Origin: Suttonella indologenes
GTDB taxonomy: Bacteria > Pseudomonadota > Gammaproteobacteria > Cardiobacteriales > Cardiobacteriaceae
Length of the DNA stretch: 64,000 bases
Assembly: GCF_900460215.1 (NCBI RefSeq)
Contig: NZ_UHIA01000004.1
Location: forward strand, 1,434,001 to 1,498,000
Direction: 5' to 3'
The notes under the pieces are model-generated. The model was not told the origin of the DNA. It saw only the letters and a list, made by a program, of their open reading frames with translations, and did no database searches. Numbering within the stretch: position 1 is the stretch's first letter; every line of letters starts with the position of its first letter. The position numbers and the translations under genes are program-made. This document shows, in pieces, positions 15,717 through 24,835 of the stretch.

Positions 15717-17582
15717 TCACAAACTGATTTTCGGCTGCGCTTGGCGCAAAACGATATATTCCACAAGGGCGCGCGTGACCAAAATCGCGGTAAACATCGA
15801 AGTCAAAATCCCCACGGATAAGGTCACTGCAAAGCCCTTAATCGGACCGGTGCCGAAGCTGAACAGCAATATAGCGACAATCAAAGTCGTGATATTGGCA
15901 TCGACAATGGTCGAGAAAGCATTATTAAAGCCCGCCCGCACCGCATCGCGCACTGATAAAGCCGCCGCATCGATTTCTTCGCGGATACGCTCATAAATCA
16001 AGACATTGGCATCCACCGCCATGCCCAAGGTCAGCACAATCCCCGCAATCCCCGGTAGGGTCAAGGTCGCGCCGATGAAAGACATCAATGCCACCAGCAG
16101 CATTAAATTCACTATCAAAGCGATATTCGCCAATAAGCCGAGTTTGCGATAATACGCCCACATAAAGACGATAATCAGCGCCAAGCCGCAAATGGCGGCA
16201 TTCACGCCCTGATCAATATTTTTCTGTCCTGCCGAAGGCCCGATGGTGCGCTCTTCAATGATATAGACCGGCGCAACCAAAGAGCCGGCGCGCAAAGTCG
16301 CGGCCAATTTCTGCGCACGCTCAATCGGATGAACGCCCGTGATTTGGAAGCGGCTGGAAAATTGTCCTTGAATGGTTGCGGAATTGACCACCGTCTCGCG
16401 TTTTTCCACTTCGGTAAAGGTTTTGCCCTCGGCATCTGCTTTCGTGACAGGAATATATTCCACATACACCGTCGCCATGGCTTTTTGCAGATTTTCGCGC
16501 GTGATGTCGTTCATTTGCGCGCCGCCGGCGGAATCCAAGACCACATCGACTTGCGGACCTGCGGATTGCTGTCCATAGCCGGCGGTGGCATCGACAATAT
16601 GCTCGCCGCTCATAATCACGCGGCGTTTGAGTAAAATCGGCGTACCGTCTTCAAAATACGCCAATTTGCTGCCGAAAGGCGCACGTTTCAAACGCGCCGC
16701 CGTTGCCAAATCGCCTGTTTCATCAACAAGATAAAATTCCAATGTCGCGGTCGAACCTAGCAATTCTTTGGCTTGGTTTACGTCTTGAATGCCCGGCAAT
16801 TGCACCAAAATGCGGTCATTGCCCACCACCTGAATCGAAGGTTCCGCCACGCCCAAACTGTTCACACGTCCTGCCATGCGCACACGGTTTTGCTCCGCTG
16901 CACGGCGCTTCTGCGCATTGATGCCCTCTTCGCTGTATTGCAAAGACAAAGCAAAACGCCCGCCCTCTTCACTGCTCAAACGCTGCACTTCCGCAGGCAA
17001 GACGGTAAAGAGTTGATTTTCCGCCTGCGTGCGCGCCTCGCTATCGGCAAAGAACAATACTGCGCCGCCGCTGTCGCGCGCTTGCGAATCTACCAATGCG
17101 ATATTGGCTTTTTCCAAAGTACTACGTGACAAATCCAATAATTCCGCCGATTTACGATCGAACAATTCCTTGCTGTCCACTTGCAGCAAGAAAGAAACGC
17201 CGCCGCGCAAATCCAAGCCCAAATTCATCGGCGTCAAGCCCATGCTTTGTAGCCAATTTGGCGTGTTGGACAGAAGATTTACCGCCACATTCGCGGCAGG
17301 ATATTGTTTTTGCAATTGATCGCGTGCCAGAATCTGCGCATCGGTATCGGCAAACAGAACGTCTATTTTGCTGTCTTTGACTTGCAGGCGGCGGTAATCA
17401 ATCTGCGCGCTTTCCAGCGCAGTGGGAATGGCGTTTGCCGCTGCTTGCGCCGCCTGTGCATCGCTAAATTGCAATTGCACGGCGGGACTTTTGCCAAACC
17501 AATTCGGCAGGGCAAAGAAAAAGCCGAGGGTAACAACGGCGATAATCAGGAAATATTTCCAAGTCGGGAAGGCTTTATACAT
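15717..17582 (-). CDS. secD: Protein translocase subunit SecD
   Basis: A 621-residue partner of SecF. Helix 1 (residues ~9-27) is followed by the periplasmic P1 region with LGLDLRGGVSFLLQVD and then ILVQLPGIQDVNQAKELLGSTA. The C-terminal half carries five helices with LTLGMAVDANVLIYERIREE and FGTGPIKGFAVTLSVGI. Length is typical of gammaproteobacterial SecD (~615). It sits between yajC (41 bp upstream) and secF in one operon. Confidence 0.98.
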   Translation of the reverse strand: MYKAFPTWKYFLIIAVVTLGFFFALPNWFGKSPAVQLQFSDAQAAQAAANAIPTALESAQIDYRRLQVKDSKIDVLFADTDAQILARDQLQKQYPAANVAVNLLSNTPNWLQSMGLTPMNLGLDLRGGVSFLLQVDSKELFDRKSAELLDLSRSTLEKANIALVDSQARDSGGAVLFFADSEARTQAENQLFTVLPAEVQRLSSEEGGRFALSLQYSEEGINAQKRRAAEQNRVRMAGRVNSLGVAEPSIQVVGNDRILVQLPGIQDVNQAKELLGSTATLEFYLVDETGDLATAARLKRAPFGSKLAYFEDGTPILLKRRVIMSGEHIVDATAGYGQQSAGPQVDVVLDSAGGAQMNDITRENLQKAMATVYVEYIPVTKADAEGKTFTEVEKRETVVNSATIQGQFSSRFQITGVHPIERAQKLAATLRAGSLVAPVYIIEERTIGPSAGQKNIDQGVNAAICGLALIIVFMWAYYRKLGLLANIALIVNLMLLVALMSFIGATLTLPGIAGIVLTLGMAVDANVLIYERIREEIDAAALSVRDAVRAGFNNAFSTIVDANITTLIVAILLFSFGTGPIKGFAVTLSVGILTSMFTAILVTRALVEYIVLRQAQPKISL

Positions 17583-17623
17583 GCGCTATCCTTTGTGAAA
17601 GGGGCATAAAACCCCTAGTAAAA

Positions 17624-18037
17624 TCAGGCTTGAGGTTTGTCGTTGTTATCGCTGCTTTCTTCAGCGGCAACAGCAGCACTTTCATCATTGGCGGCAACTG
17701 AGCTGCTGAGTTCGCCTTTCAAGCTGCCTTTAGGCAATACTTGGGCGATAAAAGGGCGCTGCATGCGTACGACCGTACCCTTGGTAATTTCGATATCGAC
17801 GGCAAAATCACCTAGGGCGACAATCCGTCCCATCAAGCCGCCGTTGGTCAGCACTTCATCGCCGCGTTTCAGGGCTTCAATCATGGCGCGGTGCTCTTTC
17901 GCGCGTTTTTGCTGGGGGCGAATCATCAAAAACCACATCACGCCGAAAATGGCGAACATCAAAATCAAATTGAAAGCGCCGCCGGCGGCTGAAGGTTGGG
18001 CGGCAGCTTGCGCATAAGCAGGTTGAATCAAAAACAT
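17624..18037 (-). CDS. yajC: Sec translocon accessory protein YajC
   Basis: A 137-residue single-pass membrane protein of the SecDF-YajC complex. A short Ala/Gln/Pro-rich N-terminus precedes the helix LILMFAIFGVMWFLMIRPQQ, followed by the hallmark RPQQKRAKEHRAMIEALKRGDEV and TNGGLMGRI. A low-complexity acidic Ser/Ala/Glu tail of about 25 residues makes it longer than the ~110-residue enterobacterial protein. It is the first gene of yajC-secDF downstream of tgt, with a 99-bp MITE in between. Confidence 0.95.
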   Translation of the reverse strand: MFLIQPAYAQAAAQPSAAGGAFNLILMFAIFGVMWFLMIRPQQKRAKEHRAMIEALKRGDEVLTNGGLMGRIVALGDFAVDIEITKGTVVRMQRPFIAQVLPKGSLKGELSSSVAANDESAAVAAEESSDNNDKPQA

Positions 18038-18128
18038 GGTTGCTCCTTAATGATTAAATACGAAAAGCGGAGATTATAGCCTAATTCGACAGGGCTTGTT
18101 TGTCCAAGTGCAGTGCTGCAAGGCGGCT

Positions 18129-18227
18129 TATAGTCGGAGAAGTGGAAAAGTAGTACAAGGCGGCGAGCCGCAGACAGTACAGCAAGGTGAGCCAACGCCG
18201 TAATACTTTTTCAATTCTTCGACTATA
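18129..18227. repeat. TATAGTCGAAGAA-type MITE (99 bp)
   Basis: Ends TATAGTCGGAGAAGTGGAAA and, on the minus strand, TATAGTCGAAGAATTGAAAA. The interior contains AAGGCGGCGAGCCGCAGACA and GTGAGCCAACGCCGTAATAC, shared with the copy at 56741-56850. It sits between yajC and tgt and may interrupt read-through from tgt. Confidence 0.85.
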
Positions 18228-18234
18228 ACATATC

Positions 18235-19350
18235 TTAATACCCTGCTACGCCCTCAGCTTGTAAGGCGTAAAATTCGCGCGCAAAAGCATCAAAAGTCTG
18301 CTGCTCAATCGCCGCCCGCATCGCATGCATCAAATGCACATAGTAATGCAGATTGTGAATGGTGTTTAAACGCGCACCAAGCATCTCATTGCATTTGTCC
18401 AAATGATGCAGATATGCGCGGCTGTAATGGCGGCAGGTATAACAATTGCAGCCCTCTTCTATCGGACGTAAATCGTTTTTATAACGGCTGTTGCGCAATT
18501 TCAAGACGCCGAAACGCGTAAAGAGATAGGCATTGCGGGCATTGCGCGAAGGCATGACGCAGTCAAACATATCCACACCGCGGCGCACGCCTTCCACCAA
18601 ATCCACCGGCTTGCCTACGCCCATCAAATAACGCGGTTTGTTTTGAGGCATCAAAGGCATGGTAACGTCTAGGGTTTGTTCCCGCGCTTCTTTGGGCTCG
18701 CCGACCGCCAAGCCGCCGATGGCATAGCCGGGCAAATCCATAGCCGCCAGCGCCTGTGCCGATTCGCGGCGCAAATCCTCATATACGCCGCCTTGCACGA
18801 TGCCGAACAAATGATTCGGACTGCCGGCATGTGCGGCTTTGGAACGCGCCGCCCAGCGCAAAGACAGGCGCATGGAATTCGCCGCTTCCATGTGCGTGGC
18901 GGGATAAGGCGTGCATTCGTCAAACTGCATCACAATATTGCTGTTGAGCGCGCGCTGCACCTGCATGGATCGCTCGGGCGTTAAAAAGACTTCGCTGCCG
19001 TCAATCGGCGAACGAAAACGCACGCCTTCTTCGCTGATTTTGCGGATTTTCGCCAATGAAAAGACTTGGAAACCGCCTGAATCAGTCAAAATCGGTTTGT
19101 CCCAATTCATAAACTGATGCAAACCGCCGTGCGCCTGCACAATATCCTCACCGGGGCGCAGCATTAAATGAAAGGTATTGCCCAAAATAATTTCCGCGCC
19201 GATGCCATGCAATTCTTCAACAGAAAGCCCCTTGACCGTACCCAAAGTACCGACGGGCATAAACACAGGAGTTTGCACCACTTGTCCATTGGGGAAAGTA
19301 AGATAGCCGCGGCGCGCATTGCCGTCTTGAGCCAAAAGTGTATATTTCAT
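18235..19350 (-). CDS. tgt: Queuine tRNA-ribosyltransferase (TGT)
   Basis: A 371-residue base-exchange enzyme that inserts preQ1 in place of G34 of tRNAs Asp, Asn, His and Tyr. Key features: TPVFMPVGTLGTVKGL, LTDSGGFQVFSL with the catalytic Asp, VQGGVYEDLR, GGLAVGEPKE, YLMGVGKPVDLVEGV, DMFDCVMPSRNARN with the nucleophilic Asp, and the zinc site CNCYTCRHYSRAYLHHL. Length and order (tgt-yajC-secD-secF) are standard. A hairpin terminator lies upstream, so it starts its own transcript. Confidence 0.98.
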   Translation of the reverse strand: MKYTLLAQDGNARRGYLTFPNGQVVQTPVFMPVGTLGTVKGLSVEELHGIGAEIILGNTFHLMLRPGEDIVQAHGGLHQFMNWDKPILTDSGGFQVFSLAKIRKISEEGVRFRSPIDGSEVFLTPERSMQVQRALNSNIVMQFDECTPYPATHMEAANSMRLSLRWAARSKAAHAGSPNHLFGIVQGGVYEDLRRESAQALAAMDLPGYAIGGLAVGEPKEAREQTLDVTMPLMPQNKPRYLMGVGKPVDLVEGVRRGVDMFDCVMPSRNARNAYLFTRFGVLKLRNSRYKNDLRPIEEGCNCYTCRHYSRAYLHHLDKCNEMLGARLNTIHNLHYYVHLMHAMRAAIEQQTFDAFAREFYALQAEGVAGY

Positions 19351-19417
19351 CTAGATTTCCTTGCCGTCTGTTCGGTGCAACATCCGCATTGTGCGCCGAA
19401 CAAGCCTGAATTCAAAA

Positions 19418-19444
19418 CAAAAAAGGAAGGCTAAAGCCTTCCTT
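19418..19444 (-). terminator. Terminator after the peptidoglycan-binding gene
   Basis: The perfect 10-bp stem AAGGAAGGCT / AGCCTTCCTT with a 2-base loop is followed by TTTTT on the minus strand. It ends the transcript of the gene at 19462-20436. Confidence 0.85.
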
Positions 19445-19461
19445 CGTCCTTAAGGGACAGA

Positions 19462-20436
19462 TTAGTTAGACACACCCAGCGCACGCATGGTTTCCATGGT
19501 CACGCCGCCGGTGGCTAAATTGTTGTCGCGCTGATAACGTTCCAAAGCGCTCATCGTTGCAGGGCCTAAAGCGCCGTCCGGCGTACCGGTGTTATAGCCG
19601 GCTTTATTCAAAGCGACCTGCACGGCGCGGATGGTGTTTTCATTCACTTCATGCGAGCACAGTACTTGTTCCCAACGCATTTGCGCATCGGCGACTTTGT
19701 CGAACACTTTCAGTTCCGCGTATTCGGCAGGAATTTCCACTTCGCGCTCTTCGGCTTCTTTCACGAGTTTGCGCACGCGTACGGTTTTGTATTCCGCTTC
19801 AAAAGGCACGCGCTCGACCGTGGCTTCTTGGTCCAGCTCTTGCACTTCAATGGTTTCAAATTTCGCTTCGATTTCTTTGTCTTCTACGCGCGCAGGCTCT
19901 TGCACCACTTGGCGCGTGATGCTTTCTTTTTGCACAGGCACTTCAGTCAAACGCAAAGCCTCGCCTACCGATTGGAAAGTACGGCTGCCGCCTTGATTAT
20001 GCGCGGTCAAATATGCCGGACGCGCTTCGATTTCGTCGCTGACTTCGGTGTATTTCGGTGGAACAACGGTTTTTTCTACGGTAACCGGTTCGATTTCGAT
20101 TTCTTTGGTAACGGTTTTATAGGTTGCCGGCACGATTCTCAATTCTTCGCCCGCAGGTTTGACCATGACTTGCTCTTCCGTCCACTCGTATTCTGCCGGC
20201 ACGATTTCAAACGTTGTCGCCGCTTCTTTGATTTCCACTTGCTCTGAGCGCGGTTCGAATTGCGCAGGCACAACCACTAAGGCTTGGCATTGTCCGGCAG
20301 TGACTTGCGGCACCGGCAAACTTTGCACATTGCTGCCGATGGCCGCTTCGTCAGCTGCAAGGGTACTAGCCTCTTGCGCTTGCGCCATGCTTACCACGGC
20401 AGCCGCAATCAGCAGGGTAGAAATTTTCTTTTTCAT
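19462..20436 (-). CDS. Secreted repeat protein with C-terminal peptidoglycan-binding domain
   Basis: A 324-residue protein. A signal peptide (cleavage after AQA, residue ~20) is followed by about 200 residues of degenerate Val/Glu-rich repeats of ~25-30 residues built on a (I/V)VPA(Q/E/T)(F/Y)E core (VVPAQFEPRSEQVEIKEA, IVPAEYEWTEEQVMVKPA, IVPATYKTVTKEIEIEPV and so on). The last ~65 residues form a PG_binding_1 domain: VQVALNKAGYNTGTPDGALG and TMSALERYQRDNNLATGG. It probably sits in the periplasm bound to peptidoglycan. The repeat part is not one I can name. It is a single-gene unit with its own terminator. Confidence 0.75.
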   Translation of the reverse strand: MKKKISTLLIAAAVVSMAQAQEASTLAADEAAIGSNVQSLPVPQVTAGQCQALVVVPAQFEPRSEQVEIKEAATTFEIVPAEYEWTEEQVMVKPAGEELRIVPATYKTVTKEIEIEPVTVEKTVVPPKYTEVSDEIEARPAYLTAHNQGGSRTFQSVGEALRLTEVPVQKESITRQVVQEPARVEDKEIEAKFETIEVQELDQEATVERVPFEAEYKTVRVRKLVKEAEEREVEIPAEYAELKVFDKVADAQMRWEQVLCSHEVNENTIRAVQVALNKAGYNTGTPDGALGPATMSALERYQRDNNLATGGVTMETMRALGVSN

Positions 20437-20520
20437 AGTGTCTCCTTCATCAGAGTTTTTTTCAAAGCTGTTTTACAACAGCGCATACTTTAGCCCAAAC
20501 CGAGCAATAATCAAAATAAT

Positions 20521-20931
20521 TTAACGCACAATCAGAACGGATTGATTGAAAAATTGCGCCACGCGTTGGGCATTGCCGCCCAATCCGTGTCCGTTGCGAC
20601 CGGAACCGATCAGCAGCACATCGCAATGTAAGGCTTTTGCCGCATCAGTCAATTCTTCATAGATGGAACCGCTGTAAATCTCGGTTTTGACGTTATCCTG
20701 CCATTGAAAGGTCATTACCAATTCGTCCAAACGGGCATGTACTTCGTCTTTGACACGTTTGCGATAATCTTTCGGCAAATAATTGCTGACCATGCTACTG
20801 CTGCTAAAAGGCAGAACGCTGGCAATAATATATTGTGCGCTCTCGCCGCCTAATTGCCGCGCAGCATGAATGCTCTTTTTGGCAGAAGCCTCATGTTCCA
20901 AATCCACCGCCACAAAAATTTTCTGATACAT
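20521..20931 (-). CDS. UspA-family universal stress protein
   Basis: A 136-residue cytoplasmic Usp-fold protein starting MYQKIFVAVDLEHEA. The nucleotide-binding loop appears as LLIGSGRNGHGLGGNAQRV, close to the G-x2-G-x9-G(S/T) ATP motif with Asn in place of Ser. It lies 15 bp after a TRAP transporter permease. TRAP operons, such as teaABC-teaD of Halomonas, often carry a Usp that binds ATP and tunes uptake, so this is probably the regulatory subunit (inference from family and position). Confidence 0.88.
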   Translation of the reverse strand: MYQKIFVAVDLEHEASAKKSIHAARQLGGESAQYIIASVLPFSSSSMVSNYLPKDYRKRVKDEVHARLDELVMTFQWQDNVKTEIYSGSIYEELTDAAKALHCDVLLIGSGRNGHGLGGNAQRVAQFFNQSVLIVR

Positions 20932-20946
20932 ATGAACCTCACAAGT

Positions 20947-23607
20947 TTAAGAAGAAGCAATATCGGGCGATTTTTCACGTCTTTTCAATTGCATGAATGC
21001 AGCCAGAGCCAATAATGCCAGACCGACGATATACATCCAATAGCGCGACAAACTGTCTGCCACCGGTACTTTGAGAGAAATCAGCGTTTGATCCCAATCC
21101 AAACCTGCGGCTTTTGCAGTAGAATCCAAGGCCACATCGTCAATGAGGAATTTACGACGCATTTCGCCGTCAATCTCTTCTTCTTCGCCGGTATCGATAA
21201 TCGTCAAGCCCATATTTTGCAGGCGTTCTTCGCCGTTATCGCCCTCTCCTACCGGCACATGTGCATAAAAAGTAATCGGACGCCCATATTCATTCATACC
21301 GCCGACATAAAATTCCATATCCGATCCGACCGGCACCGTCATAATCTCGCTGACCAATTGCTCGGGTGCAATATCGCGTGTGCTCGGCGAAATATAATTC
21401 ATAAAGAATCCCGGGCGGAATAAAATCGCCGTGACCAATAAGAGCAAGAGGGTATCCAAGCAGTTATTTTTTCTCAAGAACCAACCCATACTGGCGGCGG
21501 TAAATGCCAACATGGCAATCGTGGCAACAATAAATATCATCACACCCTGCATAAAGCCGACATTCAATAAGAGCAAATCGGTATTGAAAATAAACAGGAA
21601 AGGCAGCAAAGCGGTACGCATACTGTACCAAAACGCAACCAAGCCCGTTTTAATCGGATCGCCGCCGGAAATCGCTGCTGCGGCAAAGCTTGCCAAACCG
21701 ACCGGCGGGGTCACATCCGCCATGATGCCGAAATAAAAGACAAACAAATGCACGGCAATCAGCGGCACCACCAAACCGTTTTGCCGCCCGACTTCTACAA
21801 TCACCACCGCCATTAAAGAGGAGACCACGATATAGTTTGCCGTCGTCGGCAAACCCATGCCCAGAATCAGGCTGAACACGGCAACCAAGAGCAGCATTAA
21901 AATAATATTGCCCATCGACAATACTTCAATAATATTCGACAGCTGCGAGCCGAAGCCCGTTAAAGCCACTACACCCACGATAATTCCTGCGGTTGCCGTG
22001 GCAATGCCGATACCGATCATATTGCGTGCGCCGGTTTCCAAACCGTCTAATACATCCTGCCAACCTTGCTTAAAGGCGGCTTTGATATGCCCTGTTTTGC
22101 GGAAGAAATTCAGTAAAGGGCGCTGAGTCAATTGGATAAAAATCAGGGCAATCGTGCCGTAATAAGCAGATAGGCCGGGAGATAATTTTTCTACCATCAA
22201 GCACCAAATCAAAATCACCACCGGTATTAAGAAATGCAAACCGGCATTGACGGTCGGCTTGACAGAAGGCAGTTTCACCACTGGATCATTAGGATTATCC
22301 GGTACTAAATCAGGGAATTGTGCCACTCGCCGCACCAAAAGCACATAGGCGGAGAATAAGATGAGACATAAAATCGGGAAAGCAAAATCAGGCGTGAGTT
22401 TTTTCAGCCAACCCATGCCGTAATAGACCGCAAATGCCAACATAACCGTCACACTGACCATACTGATTAAACGCATCAGGCTAATCAAAAGCGGATTAGG
22501 CGGGTCGGTGCGCGGTAAACCCTGCATATTCTGCTTGCAGGCTTCCAAATGCACGATATAGACCAAGGCGATATAGGAAATTACTGCCGGCAAGAATGCG
22601 TGTTTAATCAACTGACTATACGGCATATTGACGTATTCGATCATCAAAAACGCCGCTGCGCCCATTACCGGCGGCATGATTTGTCCGTTAATAGACGAGG
22701 CGACTTCCACCGCCCCCGCTTTTTCTTTTGAAAACCCGACGCGTTTCATCATCGGCACGGTAAAAGTACCGGTGGTGACCACATTGGCAATGGAAGAACC
22801 GGAAATGATGCCCGTCAAACCAGAGGCGACTACCGCCGCTTTTGCCGGTCCGCCGCGAAAATGCCCCAAATAAGCAAAGGCGGTTTTGATGAAATAATTA
22901 CCTGCACCTGCCTTATCCAATAAGGCGCCGAATAAGACAAATAAGAACACGTATTTGGTCGAAACGCCCAAAGCCACGCCGAATACCCCTTCGGTGGTAA
23001 TCCATTGCTGATTAATCATTTGACTCAGAGAGCCGCTGCGATGCGAGACCATCCAAGCAATCGGGAAAAATTGTCCCACATAGTTATACAGTAAAAATCC
23101 GCCTGCAATAATCACCAGCGGCAGACCCAGACTGCGACGTGTCGCTTCTAATAAAATTAAAATACCCAGACAACCGGCAATGATGTCTTGCGTAACCGGC
23201 GCGCCGACGCGCTGAATCAAGTCTTGATAAAAGAAAATGTAATACATGGCTAAAAAAGCGCCGCCGAAGGCGAGCAGCCAATCTTGCCAAGGCACATAAT
23301 GACGCGGAGAATTTCTAAAGGCAGGATAAGAGAGAAAAGCCAAAAAAAGCGCAAATGCCAAATGGATAGAACGCGCCCGCGTATCATCCACCACTACATT
23401 CCAAGTATTCAATCCGATGGAATTCAATAAATTTTGAAATTCATAGGGCAGACGCGAGGCATAGTAAATTTGGAACAAAGACCAAGCAACCGCCACCCAA
23501 AATATCAAACGGCGCACCGCTTTTTTATTAGGCAGACGTCCGCCCGTGTCATTCGAGGCAACAAGATCTTCCAAATCTTCAGAACTTGCTAAGGCTTTTT
23601 CTGTCAT
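20947..23607 (-). CDS. TRAP transporter fused permease, TAXI type, with DUF3394-like C-terminus
   Basis: An 886-residue polytopic protein in which the small (DctQ) and large (DctM) subunits are fused, as usual for TAXI systems. Hydrophobic segments fill residues ~30-670. DctM signatures are present: FVLFGALLDKAGAGNYFIK, SGLTGIISGSSIANVVTTGT, QIMPPVMGAAAFLMIEY, LGMGLPTTANYIV and GIMADVTPPVGLASFAAAA. The ~130 residues between the last helices are periplasmic and resemble DUF3394. It imports organic acids or amino acids using a sodium or proton gradient; the substrate cannot be read from sequence. A hairpin separates it from the binding-protein gene upstream. Confidence 0.93.
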   Translation of the reverse strand: MTEKALASSEDLEDLVASNDTGGRLPNKKAVRRLIFWVAVAWSLFQIYYASRLPYEFQNLLNSIGLNTWNVVVDDTRARSIHLAFALFLAFLSYPAFRNSPRHYVPWQDWLLAFGGAFLAMYYIFFYQDLIQRVGAPVTQDIIAGCLGILILLEATRRSLGLPLVIIAGGFLLYNYVGQFFPIAWMVSHRSGSLSQMINQQWITTEGVFGVALGVSTKYVFLFVLFGALLDKAGAGNYFIKTAFAYLGHFRGGPAKAAVVASGLTGIISGSSIANVVTTGTFTVPMMKRVGFSKEKAGAVEVASSINGQIMPPVMGAAAFLMIEYVNMPYSQLIKHAFLPAVISYIALVYIVHLEACKQNMQGLPRTDPPNPLLISLMRLISMVSVTVMLAFAVYYGMGWLKKLTPDFAFPILCLILFSAYVLLVRRVAQFPDLVPDNPNDPVVKLPSVKPTVNAGLHFLIPVVILIWCLMVEKLSPGLSAYYGTIALIFIQLTQRPLLNFFRKTGHIKAAFKQGWQDVLDGLETGARNMIGIGIATATAGIIVGVVALTGFGSQLSNIIEVLSMGNIILMLLLVAVFSLILGMGLPTTANYIVVSSLMAVVIVEVGRQNGLVVPLIAVHLFVFYFGIMADVTPPVGLASFAAAAISGGDPIKTGLVAFWYSMRTALLPFLFIFNTDLLLLNVGFMQGVMIFIVATIAMLAFTAASMGWFLRKNNCLDTLLLLLVTAILFRPGFFMNYISPSTRDIAPEQLVSEIMTVPVGSDMEFYVGGMNEYGRPITFYAHVPVGEGDNGEERLQNMGLTIIDTGEEEEIDGEMRRKFLIDDVALDSTAKAAGLDWDQTLISLKVPVADSLSRYWMYIVGLALLALAAFMQLKRREKSPDIASS

Positions 23608-23635
23608 ATTTCCCTTCTTATTTTATTTGTAAGAA

Positions 23636-23666
23636 ACAGCCGCCTTCACCAAAGCGAGGCGGCTGT
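23636..23666 (-). terminator. Intercistronic hairpin between TAXI binding protein and permease
   Basis: A perfect 10-bp stem, ACAGCCGCCT / AGGCGGCTGT, with an 11-base loop and a weak TTTCTT tail on the minus strand. It probably attenuates or stabilises mRNA so that the binding protein is made in excess over the permease. Confidence 0.6.
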
Positions 23667-23686
23667 ATCATTAAATCGGCGCTAGA

Positions 23687-24649
23687 TTATTTAATCCAGC
23701 CTTTTTCCATAAAATATTTTTTCGAACCTTCCGCTAACGGTGCAGAAATGCCTTCGGTCACCATTTTTTCAGGCGTGCTGTTTTCAAAAGCCGGATGCAG
23801 TTTTTGGAAACGCTCGAAATTATCAAATACCGCTTTAGTCACTTGATAAACGGCTTCATCCGGCACATCGCTTGAAGTGACTAACAAAGCCATCACGCCT
23901 AAAGTATCGGTATCGTTCGGGCTGCCGTCATAAGTGCCGCCGGGGATAGTTACTTTAGCGAAATAAGAGTTATCGGCTAAGAGTTTATCCACTTCCGGAC
24001 CGCTGACCGTTACCAAGGTAGAAGCACAAGAAGCGGCGGCTTCTTTAATCGCGCCTGAGGGATTACCGACGGTATAAGCAATGACGTCCAGATTGTTATC
24101 GCAAAGCGCCGAAGCCATTTCCGCAGGTTTTAATTCTGCCGCCACGGCGAAATCGGCGGTCGTCCAACCTTTTTCTTTCATCAGAGCTTCCATCGTGGTA
24201 CGCGTGCCGGAACCCGGATTACCGATATTCACACGCTTGCCTTTCAAATCGTCAAAGGTTTTCACGCCGGTATCTGCACGCGCCACCACGGTAAAGGCTT
24301 CCGGATAAATCGAGAACATGGTGCGCAATTTTTCAATTTTCTTACCTTCAAACTCGCCCAAACCGCGATAGGCGCGAAATTCGCTGTCTGATTGTACGGT
24401 GCCCATCTGGCGTTCGCCGGCAGCAATCGCATTCAGATTATCCACCGAGCCGCCGGTTGAAGGGTTATTACATTTGATGCCGGTAGTCGCGGTATCACGG
24501 TTTACCAAGCGGCAAACAGATTGCCCTACTACATAATAGACCCCTGTTTGACCGCCGGTGCCGATAGTGACGAAAGATTCTGCGATTGAAGTCGCCGCCA
24601 TTGCCGAACAAGCAACTGCCAAAGAGGTTTTGAGTAAGGTTTTACGCAT
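23687..24649 (-). CDS. TAXI-family TRAP transporter solute-binding protein
   Basis: A 320-residue periplasmic binding protein with a signal peptide (cleavage near SIA, residue ~24). Family pattern: FVTIGTGGQTGVYYVVGQSVC at the mature N-terminus, GGSVDNLNAIAAGERQMGTVQSD, FDDLKGKRVNIGNPGSGTR, and a C-terminal AVFDNFERFQKLHPAFE helix. It captures the ligand (often glutamate-like or dicarboxylate) for the fused permease downstream. It is the first gene of SBP-permease-usp; the ~185 bp upstream must hold the promoter. Confidence 0.95.
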   Translation of the reverse strand: MRKTLLKTSLAVACSAMAATSIAESFVTIGTGGQTGVYYVVGQSVCRLVNRDTATTGIKCNNPSTGGSVDNLNAIAAGERQMGTVQSDSEFRAYRGLGEFEGKKIEKLRTMFSIYPEAFTVVARADTGVKTFDDLKGKRVNIGNPGSGTRTTMEALMKEKGWTTADFAVAAELKPAEMASALCDNNLDVIAYTVGNPSGAIKEAAASCASTLVTVSGPEVDKLLADNSYFAKVTIPGGTYDGSPNDTDTLGVMALLVTSSDVPDEAVYQVTKAVFDNFERFQKLHPAFENSTPEKMVTEGISAPLAEGSKKYFMEKGWIK

Positions 24650-24778
24650 GTTAATCTCCTAAATGATAAAAATGTGAAAATGCGAGTATCGCATGTCTAT
24701 TTTTTATCATTAAAAACACTTCGAATTCAAGTATCATCTATACAACAAAAATTTTTCACACTGCTTAGTTAAGGCTAA

Positions 24779-24810
24779 AAAAACAACCCAATCAATTACC
24801 TGATTGGGTT
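24779..24810 (-). terminator. Terminator of the dcuA/B gene
   Basis: On the minus strand AACCCAATCA, loop GGTAAT, TGATTGGGTT, then GTTTTTTT: a 10-bp perfect stem with U-tract, 26 bp after the transporter stop. Confidence 0.9.
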
Positions 24811-24835
24811 GATAAAAAAATATCAGCTTAATTGA

